Shown here piece after piece: positions 24,612-33,120 of a stretch of DNA of 62,797 bases (within the stretch, counting starts at the first letter, position 1; every line of letters begins with the position of its first letter). The stretch is taken from positions 1 through 62,797 of the IMG/VR virus record IMGVR_UViG_3300025410_000589; one strand, 5' to 3'. The notes below the pieces were generated by a model. It did not search any database. It saw only the letters and a list, made by a program, of their open reading frames with translations, and was not told the DNA's origin. Both the position numbers and the translations under genes were made by a program. This DNA comes from a virus.

Positions 24612-25162
24612 TATTTTATACCAGCTTTAAATTCTAGTATCGACAATCTCTTATCAACGTTACCTCTTGATACAGCAGCATCTAAAGCTAGTTTATCTAT
24701 ACGGTCGCCTAATTCTTCTCTCAACTGTTGTCTACCCAATGCAGCTTCTGCTTTTATCGCTGCCCTCGCTTGCGCAGCGTCAGCCTGCATCTCGAGTGTA
24801 ATCTTTTGATTGGATGCGATACTTTTTTCTCTGTCGAGAGTCATAGCGGCTCTTGCCAAAGCTGCGTCCCTTTCCACTTTGTCTATCTTTTCATTTAGTG
24901 ATTCTCTGATTTGTGCCATATCAATAGTTGTTCCTTGTGGAGGAATAGCTTTATTATCAGCATTAACAACTACAGCGATTTTAGACTTGAGTTGAATGAT
25001 CTCGTTGTTAGCACTGCTCAATGCTGACATCAAGTAAACGACGCAGCTAAAAAGAATAGGAATGCCAGCGAATACAATTTTTTCAATCAACGCACCCTTA
25101 GTTTGGTTAGAAGCTAATTGTTGTTCAACCGCTGCAATTTTTTTGTCTTCATCAGTTAACAT
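24611..25162 (-). CDS. Membrane-anchored coiled-coil protein
   Basis: 183 residues: a cytoplasmic start, one membrane helix (about 27-48, IVFAGIPILFSCVVYLMSAL), then about 130 residues of Ala/Arg/Glu/Leu-rich coiled coil. GGAG lies seven bases before the start on the minus strand. No family recognised. Second gene of the leftward operon. Confidence 0.65.
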   Translation of the reverse strand: MLTDEDKKIAAVEQQLASNQTKGALIEKIVFAGIPILFSCVVYLMSALSSANNEIIQLKSKIAVVVNADNKAIPPQGTTIDMAQIRESLNEKIDKVERDAALARAAMTLDREKSIASNQKITLEMQADAAQARAAIKAEAALGRQQLREELGDRIDKLALDAAVSRGNVDKRLSILEFKAGIK

Positions 25163-25187
25163 GGTTTACTCCATTTTTTTTTTATTA

Positions 25188-25667
25188 TTAGAATCCTGGT
25201 AATATTTTTGATAACATGTGGTAGGTTGCATAATCTCCGCTTGCTTTTGATAGCATAGCAAACCCAGCTAGCATTACCCAAAGAAGAGCAGGAAGAACAA
25301 TCAGTAGAACGAAAGCAAGAACCATTAACTGTTCTCTTTCCTCAGCAGCTTCTTTTGCTTCAACTTCTGCACGTGCAGCTGCTTTGGCTAATTCAGCCTT
25401 ATCTTTAAAGTATTTTTCTTTTTCTGCGGTGGAAAGTGTCATGAGCATGCGAGCTTCTTCTTCTTGAAGTTTCTTCGCATTTTCTGCTTTAATCTTGGCA
25501 TTCTTAATCATCTGTCTCTGGTTCTGCAACTTCATCTTGTTGTTTGCAGCTTCTTTCATACCTTTTTGATTCTTGAAAAGGTCTGTAATACCAAAAATAG
25601 ACTCAGTGAGAACTTCGCCCCAAGCCTTGCCGAGCTTGGCAGCTTCTTTCGGATCTGACGGTAACAT
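25188..25667 (-). CDS. Coiled-coil protein with C-terminal membrane helix
   Basis: 159 residues: an N-terminal DPKEAAKLGKAWGEVLTESI segment, a long Lys/Ala/Glu coiled coil (about 38-112), then one membrane helix (about 115-140, LAFVLLIVLPALLWVMLAGFA). GAGG precedes the ATG. First gene of the leftward membrane operon, mirror-oriented to the next gene's membrane topology. Function unknown. Confidence 0.65.
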   Translation of the reverse strand: MLPSDPKEAAKLGKAWGEVLTESIFGITDLFKNQKGMKEAANNKMKLQNQRQMIKNAKIKAENAKKLQEEEARMLMTLSTAEKEKYFKDKAELAKAAARAEVEAKEAAEEREQLMVLAFVLLIVLPALLWVMLAGFAMLSKASGDYATYHMLSKILPGF

Positions 25668-25782
25668 GGAATACCTCTTTATTAAAATTTACTATAATCA
25701 GAAAAAAATAATAAAGAATCAGACGTGGTATTTATTAACAACTGATACTATAAGTAGGTAGTAATCAGAAAAAGAGGCATGT

Positions 25783-26532
25783 ATGAAGTATAAAAGCATA
25801 TTCATTTCCGACGTTCATCTTGGAACAAGAGGAAGTAAGCCAGAATTATTACTATCATTCCTAAAAGATGCTGAATGTGACAATCTATTTCTTGTTGGTG
25901 ACATATTTGATGGCTGGAGGCTGAAAAAAGGCTGGTACTGGCCAGAGCAGCACTCTACAGTGATACAAAAGATACTTCGTATGTCCCGCAAAGGAACGAA
26001 GATTATCTATATCCCAGGCAATCATGACGAGTTTATGCGTCAGTTCGTGGGCCATCAGTTTGGCGAGATAACACTTACTGATGAATATCTATATCATGCA
26101 TTGAACGGTAAAGATTATATTATCGTTCATGGTGATAAATTTGATCTAGTAACAATGAATATGAAATGGCTTTCCCACGCTGGTGACTGGGCTTACACAT
26201 TGCTCTTGAATATAAATACAGTTTTACATTGGGTCCGTTCTTATTTCAGATTACCCTATTGGTCATTGTCTAAGTGGGCAAAGAAACAAGTTAAAGAAGC
26301 AGTAAATTTTATAGGTAACTATGAATCCTCCCTTGCTCATTATGCTCGAATTAAAAACGTTGATGGTGTTATCTGCGGGCATATTCATTCGGCTGCTATG
26401 GATATTATAGAAGATGTTGAGTATATGAATTGTGGTGACTGGGTTGAATCCTGCACAGCATTAGTTGAACATGTAAACGGAACATGGGAGATAATCTATG
26501 TGGGTATTGATAATTCTAGCAGTACACATTAA
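25783..26532 (+). CDS. plcP: Calcineurin-like phosphoesterase, PlcP/LpxH family
   Basis: This 249-residue metallophosphoesterase shows all five metal-binding motifs: DVH (10-12), GDIFD (39-43), GNHDE (79-83), HGD (116-118) and GHIH (199-202). Blocks such as HLGTRGSKPELLL, GWYWPEQH, PYWSLSKW and GDWVESCTALVEH are characteristic of the alphaproteobacterial branch that includes the phosphate-starvation phospholipase PlcP, rather than classical LpxH. PlcP removes head groups from phospholipids to leave diacylglycerol. The gene is directly followed by a GT4 glycosyltransferase, the usual partner. Whether the phage enzyme is a phospholipase is inferred. Confidence 0.8.
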   Translation: MKYKSIFISDVHLGTRGSKPELLLSFLKDAECDNLFLVGDIFDGWRLKKGWYWPEQHSTVIQKILRMSRKGTKIIYIPGNHDEFMRQFVGHQFGEITLTDEYLYHALNGKDYIIVHGDKFDLVTMNMKWLSHAGDWAYTLLLNINTVLHWVRSYFRLPYWSLSKWAKKQVKEAVNFIGNYESSLAHYARIKNVDGVICGHIHSAAMDIIEDVEYMNCGDWVESCTALVEHVNGTWEIIYVGIDNSSSTH

Positions 26533-26668
26533 CAATCCTGCAGATAATCCAGGACGTGTTACAATAAAATTTGATACGGAGCAACAATGCCAAAAGGCGA
26601 AAGGCTCTATGGAATACTGGTTAAAATTTGATCAATTTAAAGTTATATCTGAATGCAAAAGATCCTAA
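26498..26668 (+). CDS. Small secreted-type protein with two cysteines
   Basis: 56 residues, overlapping the phosphoesterase end and the glycosyltransferase start in other frames. A hydrophobic N-terminus (MWVLIILAVHI) is followed by a strand (GRVTIKFDTEQQC) and an amphipathic end with SEC; two Cys could form a disulphide. This build is common among tiny phage periplasmic proteins. No ideal ribosome-binding site was seen. Confidence 0.5.
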   Translation: MWVLIILAVHINNPADNPGRVTIKFDTEQQCQKAKGSMEYWLKFDQFKVISECKRS

Positions 26669-27732
26669 TAGTAACAGATTGTTATGAGCCATCTATCAAT
26701 GGTGTAGTGACAACTCTCAAAAATATAAAGAAACAGGCTGAGTTGGACGGATACAAAGTATTGATCGTCGAGCCATCATTGTTTCATAATTTCAGTTCTA
26801 TGATCTATCCAGATATTCGTATATCTATTCCTTTCAGTTTTACTAAGATGGTTGATGAGTTTCAGCCAGATTTTATTCATATTGCCACAGAAGGTGTGCT
26901 TGGTGTAACAGCTCTAAACTATTGTGCGAAACGTAATTATAATTTTACGACTGCGTTTCACACAAAATGGGGTGAGTTTTTAAATAGCATACTCCATATA
27001 CCAGTAAGCTGGACTAATACATGGCTCCGCAGATTCCATAGAGATAAAATAGTATTCTGCACCTCTAAATCTATGATTGAATACTTGACAAATAACAAGA
27101 TTGGAGGTAAACTTATAAATTGGTCGAGGGGAGTAGATACAGACATATTTGGCCCACCAAGACTGATGAAAAACCAGACCAATACTTTTATAAAGCCAAG
27201 AAATCTGTTGACAGTGAATAGAATTAGCAAAGAAAAGAATCTGGATGCATTCTGTCAGCTATCAACTTTCCTATATAACCTTACCGTCGTAGGCGATGGT
27301 CCTTATCTAAAAGAACTAAAGAAAAAATACCCAAAGGTAAAATTTACTGGAGCTCTGGTTGGTGAAGAGTTAGCTGCTGCCTATAGAGAAGCTGACTGTT
27401 TTGTGTTTCCTAGTAAGAATGATACGTTTGGTGTTGTGATTATTGAGGCGCAGATGTTGGGAACGCCAGTCGCTGCTTATCCCGTGACTGGGCCAATTGA
27501 TATTATTAAAGATGGAATAAATGGAATTACACACAAAAGTTTAGAATTTGCTGTGAGAAAAGCATTAACGCTTGACAGGAAGACTGTTTACGAGTATACT
27601 TATGAAAATTACTCTTGGAAGAGCGTCTGGAATACATTTAAAGAAAATATGGTAGGAGTAGAAAAAAATGATAACAAGCCCAATCCTAGTGACGAAACGA
27701 GATGGAACGAAAGAACCGATAGATCTCAATAA
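26653..27732 (+). CDS. GT4 glycosyltransferase, Agt/alpha-mannosyltransferase-like
   Basis: This 359-residue GT-B enzyme has an N-terminal Rossmann half (MQKILIVTDCYEPSINGVV, FIHIATEGVLG, FTTAFHTKW) and a C-terminal donor half with LLTVNRISKEKN, VVGDGPYLKELKKKYP, FPSKNDTFGVVIIEA. It looks like bacterial diacylglycerol or mannose glycosyltransferases that pair with PlcP in lipid remodelling. It follows the phosphoesterase with only a tiny gene between. The last 65 bases overlap nrdA in another frame. Donor and acceptor are unknown. Confidence 0.8.
   Translation: MQKILIVTDCYEPSINGVVTTLKNIKKQAELDGYKVLIVEPSLFHNFSSMIYPDIRISIPFSFTKMVDEFQPDFIHIATEGVLGVTALNYCAKRNYNFTTAFHTKWGEFLNSILHIPVSWTNTWLRRFHRDKIVFCTSKSMIEYLTNNKIGGKLINWSRGVDTDIFGPPRLMKNQTNTFIKPRNLLTVNRISKEKNLDAFCQLSTFLYNLTVVGDGPYLKELKKKYPKVKFTGALVGEELAAAYREADCFVFPSKNDTFGVVIIEAQMLGTPVAAYPVTGPIDIIKDGINGITHKSLEFAVRKALTLDRKTVYEYTYENYSWKSVWNTFKENMVGVEKNDNKPNPSDETRWNERTDRSQ
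27572..27600 (+). promoter_or_regulatory. Sigma70-like promoter inside glycosyltransferase gene, for nrdA
   Basis: TTGACA (27572-27577), 17 bases, TATACT (27595-27600), 68 bases before the nrdA start. It separates nrd expression from the lipid genes upstream. Confidence 0.65.
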
Positions 27733-29956
27733 ATTCCATAAAGTTGTTGCTTGGGCTTGTGAAGGATTAACTGGTGTATCAGAATCTGTAATTGAGATAA
27801 AGTCTCATATTCAGTTTTATAATGGCATCAAATCTACTGATATTCAAGAAACATTAATCAAAGCAGCCTCTGAATTGATCAGCGAGGAAACTCCTAACTA
27901 TCAGTATGTTGCTGGCAATCTGATCAATTACAATTTGAGAAAAGAGGTATACGGTGGGTATGATCCTTGTAGTCTGCATGAGCATATTGCTAATGTTACC
28001 AGTGCTGGATATTATGACTCTTCCATTCTGGAATGGTACTCTGCTCAGGAACTTGACTTACTTAATTCTTACATTGATCATCGCCGCGATTTTAATATTA
28101 CATATGTTGGGATGGAACAGTTTCGCGGTAAGTATCTAGTCAAGAACAGAGTAACAGGAAAATATTTTGAGACGCCACAGATGGCGTTTATGCTTATTGG
28201 TATGGTGTTGTTCCGTAAATACAAAGAAGATAGATTAAAATGGGTTAAGGACTTTTATGATGCAGTTTCTAATTTCGAAATTTCTCTCCCTACGCCAATC
28301 ATGGCTGGACTACGTACGCCTCAAAAGCAATTCAGCTCTTGTGTTCTTGTTGAGACTGGAGACTCGCTTGACTCAATTAATGCAACAACATCTGCCATCG
28401 TTAAGTACGTCAGCCAAAAGGCTGGTATCGGGATTGGTGCTGGCTCCATTCGCGCTATCAATTCTCCTATTCGTAACGGTGATGCAAGTCATACTGGCGT
28501 TATACCGTTCTATAAACTATTTTCTAGCGCAGTTAAGTCTTGCAGCCAAGGAGGTGTTCGCGGAGGCGCTGCTACTCTATACTATCCTATTTGGCACCTA
28601 GAAATTGAAGACCTATTAGTACTAAAGAACAACAAGGGAACGGAGGATAATCGTGTCAGACATCTCGACTATGGAGTCCAATTCAATAAGATTATGTATG
28701 AGCGATTGCTTGCTGGCTCACACATTACCCTTTTCTCGCCGCAAGATGTTCCAGGCTTGTACGATGCGTTTTTCGCAGATAGCGACAGGTTCAGAGAACT
28801 CTACGAAAAAGCTGAGCGTTCTACAAAAATCCGCAAGAAGCAAATCCCCGCGATTGACCTCTTCTCGGCTTTCATCCAAGAGCGTAAAGACACTGGCAGA
28901 ATTTATCTTCAAAACGTAGACCATTCAAATGACCACGGCGCATTTCTTAAAGATATTGCACCTATCCGCCAATCTAATCTGTGCTGTGAGATTAATCTAC
29001 CAACCAAACCACTAAATGATTTTAATGATCCTGATGGAGAAATTTCATTATGCACACTAGCAGCTATTAACTGGGGGAAGATACGTGATCCAAATGACTT
29101 TGAAAAACCTTGCACTCTTGTTGTGCGTGCTCTGGATGAGCTTCTCGACTATCAGGACTATCCAGTTTTGGCTGCAAGAAACTCAACGTATAATCGTCGT
29201 CCTCTTGGCATTGGTATCATCAATCTGGCTTATTGGCTTGCTCGTAATGATCTATCTTATCAACATATAGATAGTGACGGACTAGTAAAACTACATGAGT
29301 ATGCCGAGGCATGGTCGTACTACTTGATCAAAGCATCCGTTGATCTTGCTAAAGAAAAGGGTGCATGTCCTAAGACTAATGAGACAAAATACTCTGCAGG
29401 GTTAATGCCGATTGACACATATAAGAGGGATCTAGATGAAATCGTTGCACCTGAATACAAGAAAGACTGGGAAACACTTAGAGCGGAAGCAGCGAAGCAT
29501 GGCATTCGCAATTCGACACTCATGGCTCTTATGCCAGCTGAAACGTCAGCTCAAATATCCAACTCGACCAATGGTATCGAGCCACCAAGGAGTCTGGTAT
29601 CGGTTAAACAGAGCAAAGACGGTGTTCTCAAACAGGTCGTTCCCGAAGTTAGGAGGCTTAAGAACAAGTATGACCTACTTTGGGATCAAAAATCCCCACA
29701 AGGTTATCTCAAGATATGCGCAGTTTTACAAAAGTTTATCGATCAAGGAATCAGTGTCAATACGTCTTACAATCCAAAATACTTTGAGGAAGAAAAGATT
29801 CCATTGAGTGTTATGTTACAGGACTTGTTGATGTTCTATAAGTATGGCGGTAAACAACTCTATTATTTCAACACCAACGATCAGGCTGGTGAGATTGATG
29901 TTCCATTAGCAGCAGGTGAAATTGATGACGAAGATTGTGAATCATGTAAAATCTAA
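27668..29956 (+). CDS. nrdA: Ribonucleotide reductase, class Ia large subunit
   Basis: This 762-residue enzyme reduces ribonucleoside diphosphates to deoxy forms. An N-terminal ATP-cone segment (about 5-95) is followed by the barrel with SSCVLVETGDS (an active-site Cys), NLCCEINLP, and the C-terminal redox pair CESCK (758-762 region), which is re-reduced by the glutaredoxin encoded at 36.3 kb. Length matches T4 NrdA (754). The start at 27668 follows GGAG and overlaps the glycosyltransferase end. nrdB follows after two small genes. Confidence 0.96.
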   Translation: MITSPILVTKRDGTKEPIDLNKFHKVVAWACEGLTGVSESVIEIKSHIQFYNGIKSTDIQETLIKAASELISEETPNYQYVAGNLINYNLRKEVYGGYDPCSLHEHIANVTSAGYYDSSILEWYSAQELDLLNSYIDHRRDFNITYVGMEQFRGKYLVKNRVTGKYFETPQMAFMLIGMVLFRKYKEDRLKWVKDFYDAVSNFEISLPTPIMAGLRTPQKQFSSCVLVETGDSLDSINATTSAIVKYVSQKAGIGIGAGSIRAINSPIRNGDASHTGVIPFYKLFSSAVKSCSQGGVRGGAATLYYPIWHLEIEDLLVLKNNKGTEDNRVRHLDYGVQFNKIMYERLLAGSHITLFSPQDVPGLYDAFFADSDRFRELYEKAERSTKIRKKQIPAIDLFSAFIQERKDTGRIYLQNVDHSNDHGAFLKDIAPIRQSNLCCEINLPTKPLNDFNDPDGEISLCTLAAINWGKIRDPNDFEKPCTLVVRALDELLDYQDYPVLAARNSTYNRRPLGIGIINLAYWLARNDLSYQHIDSDGLVKLHEYAEAWSYYLIKASVDLAKEKGACPKTNETKYSAGLMPIDTYKRDLDEIVAPEYKKDWETLRAEAAKHGIRNSTLMALMPAETSAQISNSTNGIEPPRSLVSVKQSKDGVLKQVVPEVRRLKNKYDLLWDQKSPQGYLKICAVLQKFIDQGISVNTSYNPKYFEEEKIPLSVMLQDLLMFYKYGGKQLYYFNTNDQAGEIDVPLAAGEIDDEDCESCKI

Positions 29957-30017
29957 AGAAAGTGAATGGGATGATTTTGTTTATGATTGCTTTTTAGAAG
30001 TATTTAAGGAGATTGAA

Positions 30018-30170
30018 ATGAATGAATTGATTGAGAAAGTTGCTATTGAAATGGCAATGGGTAATAATGGTGGTGACTGGGCTGGGCATTATAATGAAGA
30101 TCAGAAGAATATTTGGCGTGAACGAGCTAAAAAAGTTATTGAGTTTGTGAAAGAGGGTCTTGTAAAATGA
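30018..30170 (+). CDS. Hypothetical 50-residue helical protein
   Basis: Start at 30018 behind AAGGAG (30006-30011). Pattern MNELIEKVAIEMAMGNNGGDWAGHYNEDQKN is split here into short helix, Gly/Asn/Trp loop and helix (WRERAKKVIEFV). Small proteins of this type (Trp-x-x-Arg-A-x-x-V) are frequent phage hypotheticals. Lies between nrdA and nrdB. Confidence 0.6.
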   Translation: MNELIEKVAIEMAMGNNGGDWAGHYNEDQKNIWRERAKKVIEFVKEGLVK

Positions 30171-30442
30171 AAAAGATTGAGCGACCAATTGCCACTTCAC
30201 TTGTCGATGAACCAATATTCCATTATTGTAGATCAGAAGATGAAGTAAAAAATGCTTTTGCTGGTGTAGACCCAAAAGACATATATGTCTACAAGCGTTG
30301 GGTTGATATGGAAACATTCCAACCTTTGTTATTGGTCCTTGTTAAGAATGGCAAGGAGACTGTCAGCGAATGGTATAAATGGGTCGTTCCATTACAATAT
30401 GTTGGAGACACACTAAAAGATGTTGATAAGGAATTATTATGA
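30167..30442 (+). CDS. Hypothetical protein between nrdA and nrdB
   Basis: 91 residues, mixed alpha/beta, with PKDIYVYKRWVDMETFQP and LLLVLVKNGKETV strands. Overlaps both neighbours by four bases. Not recognised; expression is tied to the reductase genes. Confidence 0.6.
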   Translation: MKKIERPIATSLVDEPIFHYCRSEDEVKNAFAGVDPKDIYVYKRWVDMETFQPLLLVLVKNGKETVSEWYKWVVPLQYVGDTLKDVDKELL

Positions 30443-31545
30443 GTGTATTTGATTCGACTAACCGTAAAGATTCGACAAAAGTGCGAGCATTTTTTGATGA
30501 TGCACCAACAATCGCACGTTATGATAAGCAAAAGTATCCATTCCTTGAAAAGCTAACAGAGAAACAACTTGGGTTCTTCTGGCGCCCAGAGGAAATTGAC
30601 ATCTATCGTGATGCTAAAGACTTTAAAGGATTGACAGAGCATGAGCAGCACATCTTCACTTCTAACCTCAAACGTCAGATCCTACTCGACAGTGTTCAAG
30701 GCAGAGCTCCTACAGTCGCCTTCGGTCCAATTTGTAGTTTACCAGAACTTGAGAACTGGATCCTTACATGGGCATTTTCAGAGTCAATTCACTCAAGAAG
30801 CTACACCCACATCATCAGAAATATCTACGCCAACCCATCAGAAGTTTTCGACGGAATCCTAGATATGCAGGAGATCGTGGACTGTGCTGGTGACATCAGC
30901 AAGTACTACGACAGCTTGATTGCTTATAATAACGACTTGGAACATGCAAAAAATTTAGGTCAAAAAATTCTTCATGAAAAGTATGAGCACAAGAAAGCTC
31001 TATGGCTCACGCTCATGTCGGTCAACATCCTTGAGGGTGTTCGCTTCTACGTCAGCTTCGCCTGCTCATGGGCGTTCGCCGAGCTGAAGAAGATGGAAGG
31101 CAACGCGAAGATCATTAAGTTGATTGCTCGCGATGAGAACTTGCATCTTGCTGGGACTCAGCAGTTGCTAAAGGTGTTACCAAATGATGATCCTGACTTT
31201 GCTAAGATCAAGGAAGAAACCAGAGATGAATGCATCAAAATGTTCCGTGATGCAGCTGAGCAGGAAAAGGCATGGGCGCACTATCTATTCAAAGATGGTT
31301 CGATGATTGGTCTTAATGAGTCTCTACTCAACGAATATGTCGAGTGGATTTGCAATAAAAGAATGACAGCAGTAGGTCTGCAGCCTATATATAAGAACGG
31401 ATCAAATCCACTACCATGGACTCAAAAATGGATTAGTGGAGCTGAAGTCCAGGTCGCGCCGCAGGAAACTGAGATTACAAGCTATGTTAATGGTGGGGTG
31501 AAGAAAGATGTCAACAACGAAACATTCAAGGGTTTCTCATTATGA
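30439..31545 (+). CDS. nrdB: Ribonucleotide reductase, class Ia small subunit
   Basis: This 368-residue subunit holds the di-iron/tyrosyl radical cofactor. Ligand helices are visible: SESIHSRSYTHIIRN (Glu, His and the radical-Tyr region), LEGVRFYVSF and ARDENLHLAGTQ (Glu, His). Length is close to T4 NrdB (388). Starts four bases inside the preceding gene. Works with NrdA, glutaredoxin and ThyX in dNTP supply. Confidence 0.95.
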   Translation: MSVFDSTNRKDSTKVRAFFDDAPTIARYDKQKYPFLEKLTEKQLGFFWRPEEIDIYRDAKDFKGLTEHEQHIFTSNLKRQILLDSVQGRAPTVAFGPICSLPELENWILTWAFSESIHSRSYTHIIRNIYANPSEVFDGILDMQEIVDCAGDISKYYDSLIAYNNDLEHAKNLGQKILHEKYEHKKALWLTLMSVNILEGVRFYVSFACSWAFAELKKMEGNAKIIKLIARDENLHLAGTQQLLKVLPNDDPDFAKIKEETRDECIKMFRDAAEQEKAWAHYLFKDGSMIGLNESLLNEYVEWICNKRMTAVGLQPIYKNGSNPLPWTQKWISGAEVQVAPQETEITSYVNGGVKKDVNNETFKGFSL

Positions 31546-31730
31546 GTGGAAGTTATTTGGGTGGCTCTACTGTTATAAAACCAAAATATAACAAAAAAAG
31601 AGCAAAACATTTAAGAGAGAGAATGAAAAAACACATAGAAGTGTTAAATAAAAAGAACACTAGCGATAGAGAAATACTTGAAAATTTCGTTTCTGAAAGT
31701 TTTTTAATAAAAAAGGAAGATAAATTATGA
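31542..31730 (+). CDS. Small basic protein
   Basis: 62 residues, very basic in the middle (KPKYNKKRAKHLRERMKKH) and acidic near the end. Four-base overlaps on both sides. Possibly nucleic-acid binding; no family recognised. Confidence 0.6.
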   Translation: MSGSYLGGSTVIKPKYNKKRAKHLRERMKKHIEVLNKKNTSDREILENFVSESFLIKKEDKL

Positions 31731-32533
31731 GATTACTATTTAATTTTCTAATTCTAGTATTAGCAACTGTTGGTTTTGCTCGTGCTGCGGATCAATTACC
31801 ACCGAAGCCAGTCGCTTCTTGTTCGGTACAGGTGCCATATGGAACACCATCTACAGTCGCTAATCACCCTGTCATTTGTAGGACTGCTTATTTGCTCGAG
31901 CATGATCCTGTTGCCAAAATCCCAAACTGGGTCGCTTGGACTCTTACCCCAGATCATGCTATCGGGTGCGTGGCTCGCACTAATGCTTTTGCTGCCGACC
32001 AGTCTCTACCAGCTGGTGCTAGATCTGCCCCATCTGATTATGCTGGTTCTGGATATGATCAGGGGCATCTAGCCAACGATGCTGATATGTCTTGGGACAA
32101 TCAAGTCGAGCATGAATCATTCTATATGTCTAACATGAGCCCACAACTTCCATCCGTTAATCGCGGTACTTGGAAAAATCTAGAGTCGGCAGCTCGTGCT
32201 TGGGTCTATCAGACTAAACATCCACATACGATCTATGCGGGTAACATTTACTCATCCGGATCAAAAACTATTGGTGCTGATAAGGTTGTCGTTCCTGACA
32301 CTCTATTTAAAATTGTTATTGATGATGTTACTAAAAAGTCATATGCTTTCATGTTCCCTCACAAGGACGGTTTATCATCTGACTTTACACAATATCAGGT
32401 AACGGTTGCTGAAGTCGAAGTTGCTTCTAAGATTACATTCCCTGTTCCTGATTCAAAAACAGTAAAGAATCCTCCTCTTGTTGCTGATCTAAAGACTATC
32501 GCAGCCGACAAGAAGAAGCAATGTAAGGAGTAA
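31727..32533 (+). CDS. Secreted DNA/RNA non-specific endonuclease
   Basis: This 268-residue protein has a clear signal peptide (cut after about residue 20, AARA-like GFARA) and then a beta-beta-alpha-metal nuclease domain of the Serratia/NucA type: DQGH (111-114; His114 the general base, Gln in place of the usual Arg) and NMSPQLPSVNRGTWKNLE (136-153). Export would place it in the periplasm, where it could cut host or incoming DNA. Four-base overlap with the gene before. Confidence 0.85.
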   Translation: MRLLFNFLILVLATVGFARAADQLPPKPVASCSVQVPYGTPSTVANHPVICRTAYLLEHDPVAKIPNWVAWTLTPDHAIGCVARTNAFAADQSLPAGARSAPSDYAGSGYDQGHLANDADMSWDNQVEHESFYMSNMSPQLPSVNRGTWKNLESAARAWVYQTKHPHTIYAGNIYSSGSKTIGADKVVVPDTLFKIVIDDVTKKSYAFMFPHKDGLSSDFTQYQVTVAEVEVASKITFPVPDSKTVKNPPLVADLKTIAADKKKQCKE

Positions 32534-32536
32534 TAA

Positions 32537-32713
32537 ATGTCTGAAACAGTTTTCCCATTTACATGTCAGGGTTGTGATGCTGAATTTGATGTTCAATCTG
32601 ATTTGTCTGAAGTGGTTGAATATTGCCCATATTGTGGTGAAATGATTTATGAGGACGAACCAGATGATTATTATGACGATGAAGAAGAAGATGAGTTAGA
32701 AGAAGAAGAATGA
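32537..32713 (+). CDS. Small zinc-ribbon protein with acidic tail
   Basis: 58 residues with paired CQGC (about 10-13) and CPYC (about 30-33), the spacing of a zinc ribbon, and a C-terminus that is almost all Asp/Glu. Such proteins can mimic DNA or bind RNA polymerase, but no role is shown. Preceded by AAGGAG; overlaps the next gene by four bases. Confidence 0.65.
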   Translation: MSETVFPFTCQGCDAEFDVQSDLSEVVEYCPYCGEMIYEDEPDDYYDDEEEDELEEEE

Positions 32714-33120
32714 GCTATGACAATCCGTGGTTTTATAACGGAGTTGTAGTTGATTCGGAAATACTTGAAGAATACTTAGGATTCGTATATAAGATAACCA
32801 ATCTGGCCAGCCAGAAGAAGTATATTGGTAAAAAGTTACTCAAGAGAACCAAGACCAGACAGGTCAAGGGTAAAAAGAAACGCACTCTCGTTGAGTCGGA
32901 TTGGAAAGACTATTACGGTTCTAATAAAGAATTACAGGAAGATGTGATAAATCTCGGCGCACACAATTTTAAGAGAGAGATCATAAGGTTTTGTAAGACT
33001 AAAGGCGAGTGTAATTATTTTGAAGCGAAACAGCAATTTTTGCTTGACGTTTTAGAAAATACGGAGTATTATAATTCCTGGATAAGTGTTAAAGTACACA
33101 GAAAACATTTGCCCACGTGA
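32710..33120 (+). CDS. GIY-YIG family endonuclease (Seg-like)
   Basis: This 136-residue protein carries the GIY-YIG core: GFVYKITNLASQKKYIGKK at about 24-42, followed by a basic insertion (KRTKTRQVKGKKKR), WKDYYGSNKEL, a strand with REIIRF and a helix with EAKQQFLL holding the likely catalytic Glu. It matches the single-domain GIY-YIG proteins common in T4-like phages. Its final ten bases overlap the tRNA-Leu gene, so coding and tRNA sequence are shared. Confidence 0.8.
   Translation: MSYDNPWFYNGVVVDSEILEEYLGFVYKITNLASQKKYIGKKLLKRTKTRQVKGKKKRTLVESDWKDYYGSNKELQEDVINLGAHNFKREIIRFCKTKGECNYFEAKQQFLLDVLENTEYYNSWISVKVHRKHLPT
33044..33072 (+). promoter_or_regulatory. Sigma70-like promoter for the tRNA gene
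   Basis: TTGACG (33044-33049), 17 bases, TATTAT (33067-33072), inside the end of the endonuclease gene and 39 bases before the tRNA. Confidence 0.65.

Noticed and set aside
25731-25765. Promoters in the divergent gap between the membrane operon and the phosphoesterase gene
   Set aside because: AATAAATA-like and TATAAG-like boxes occur, but no convincing -35 at correct spacing on either strand.
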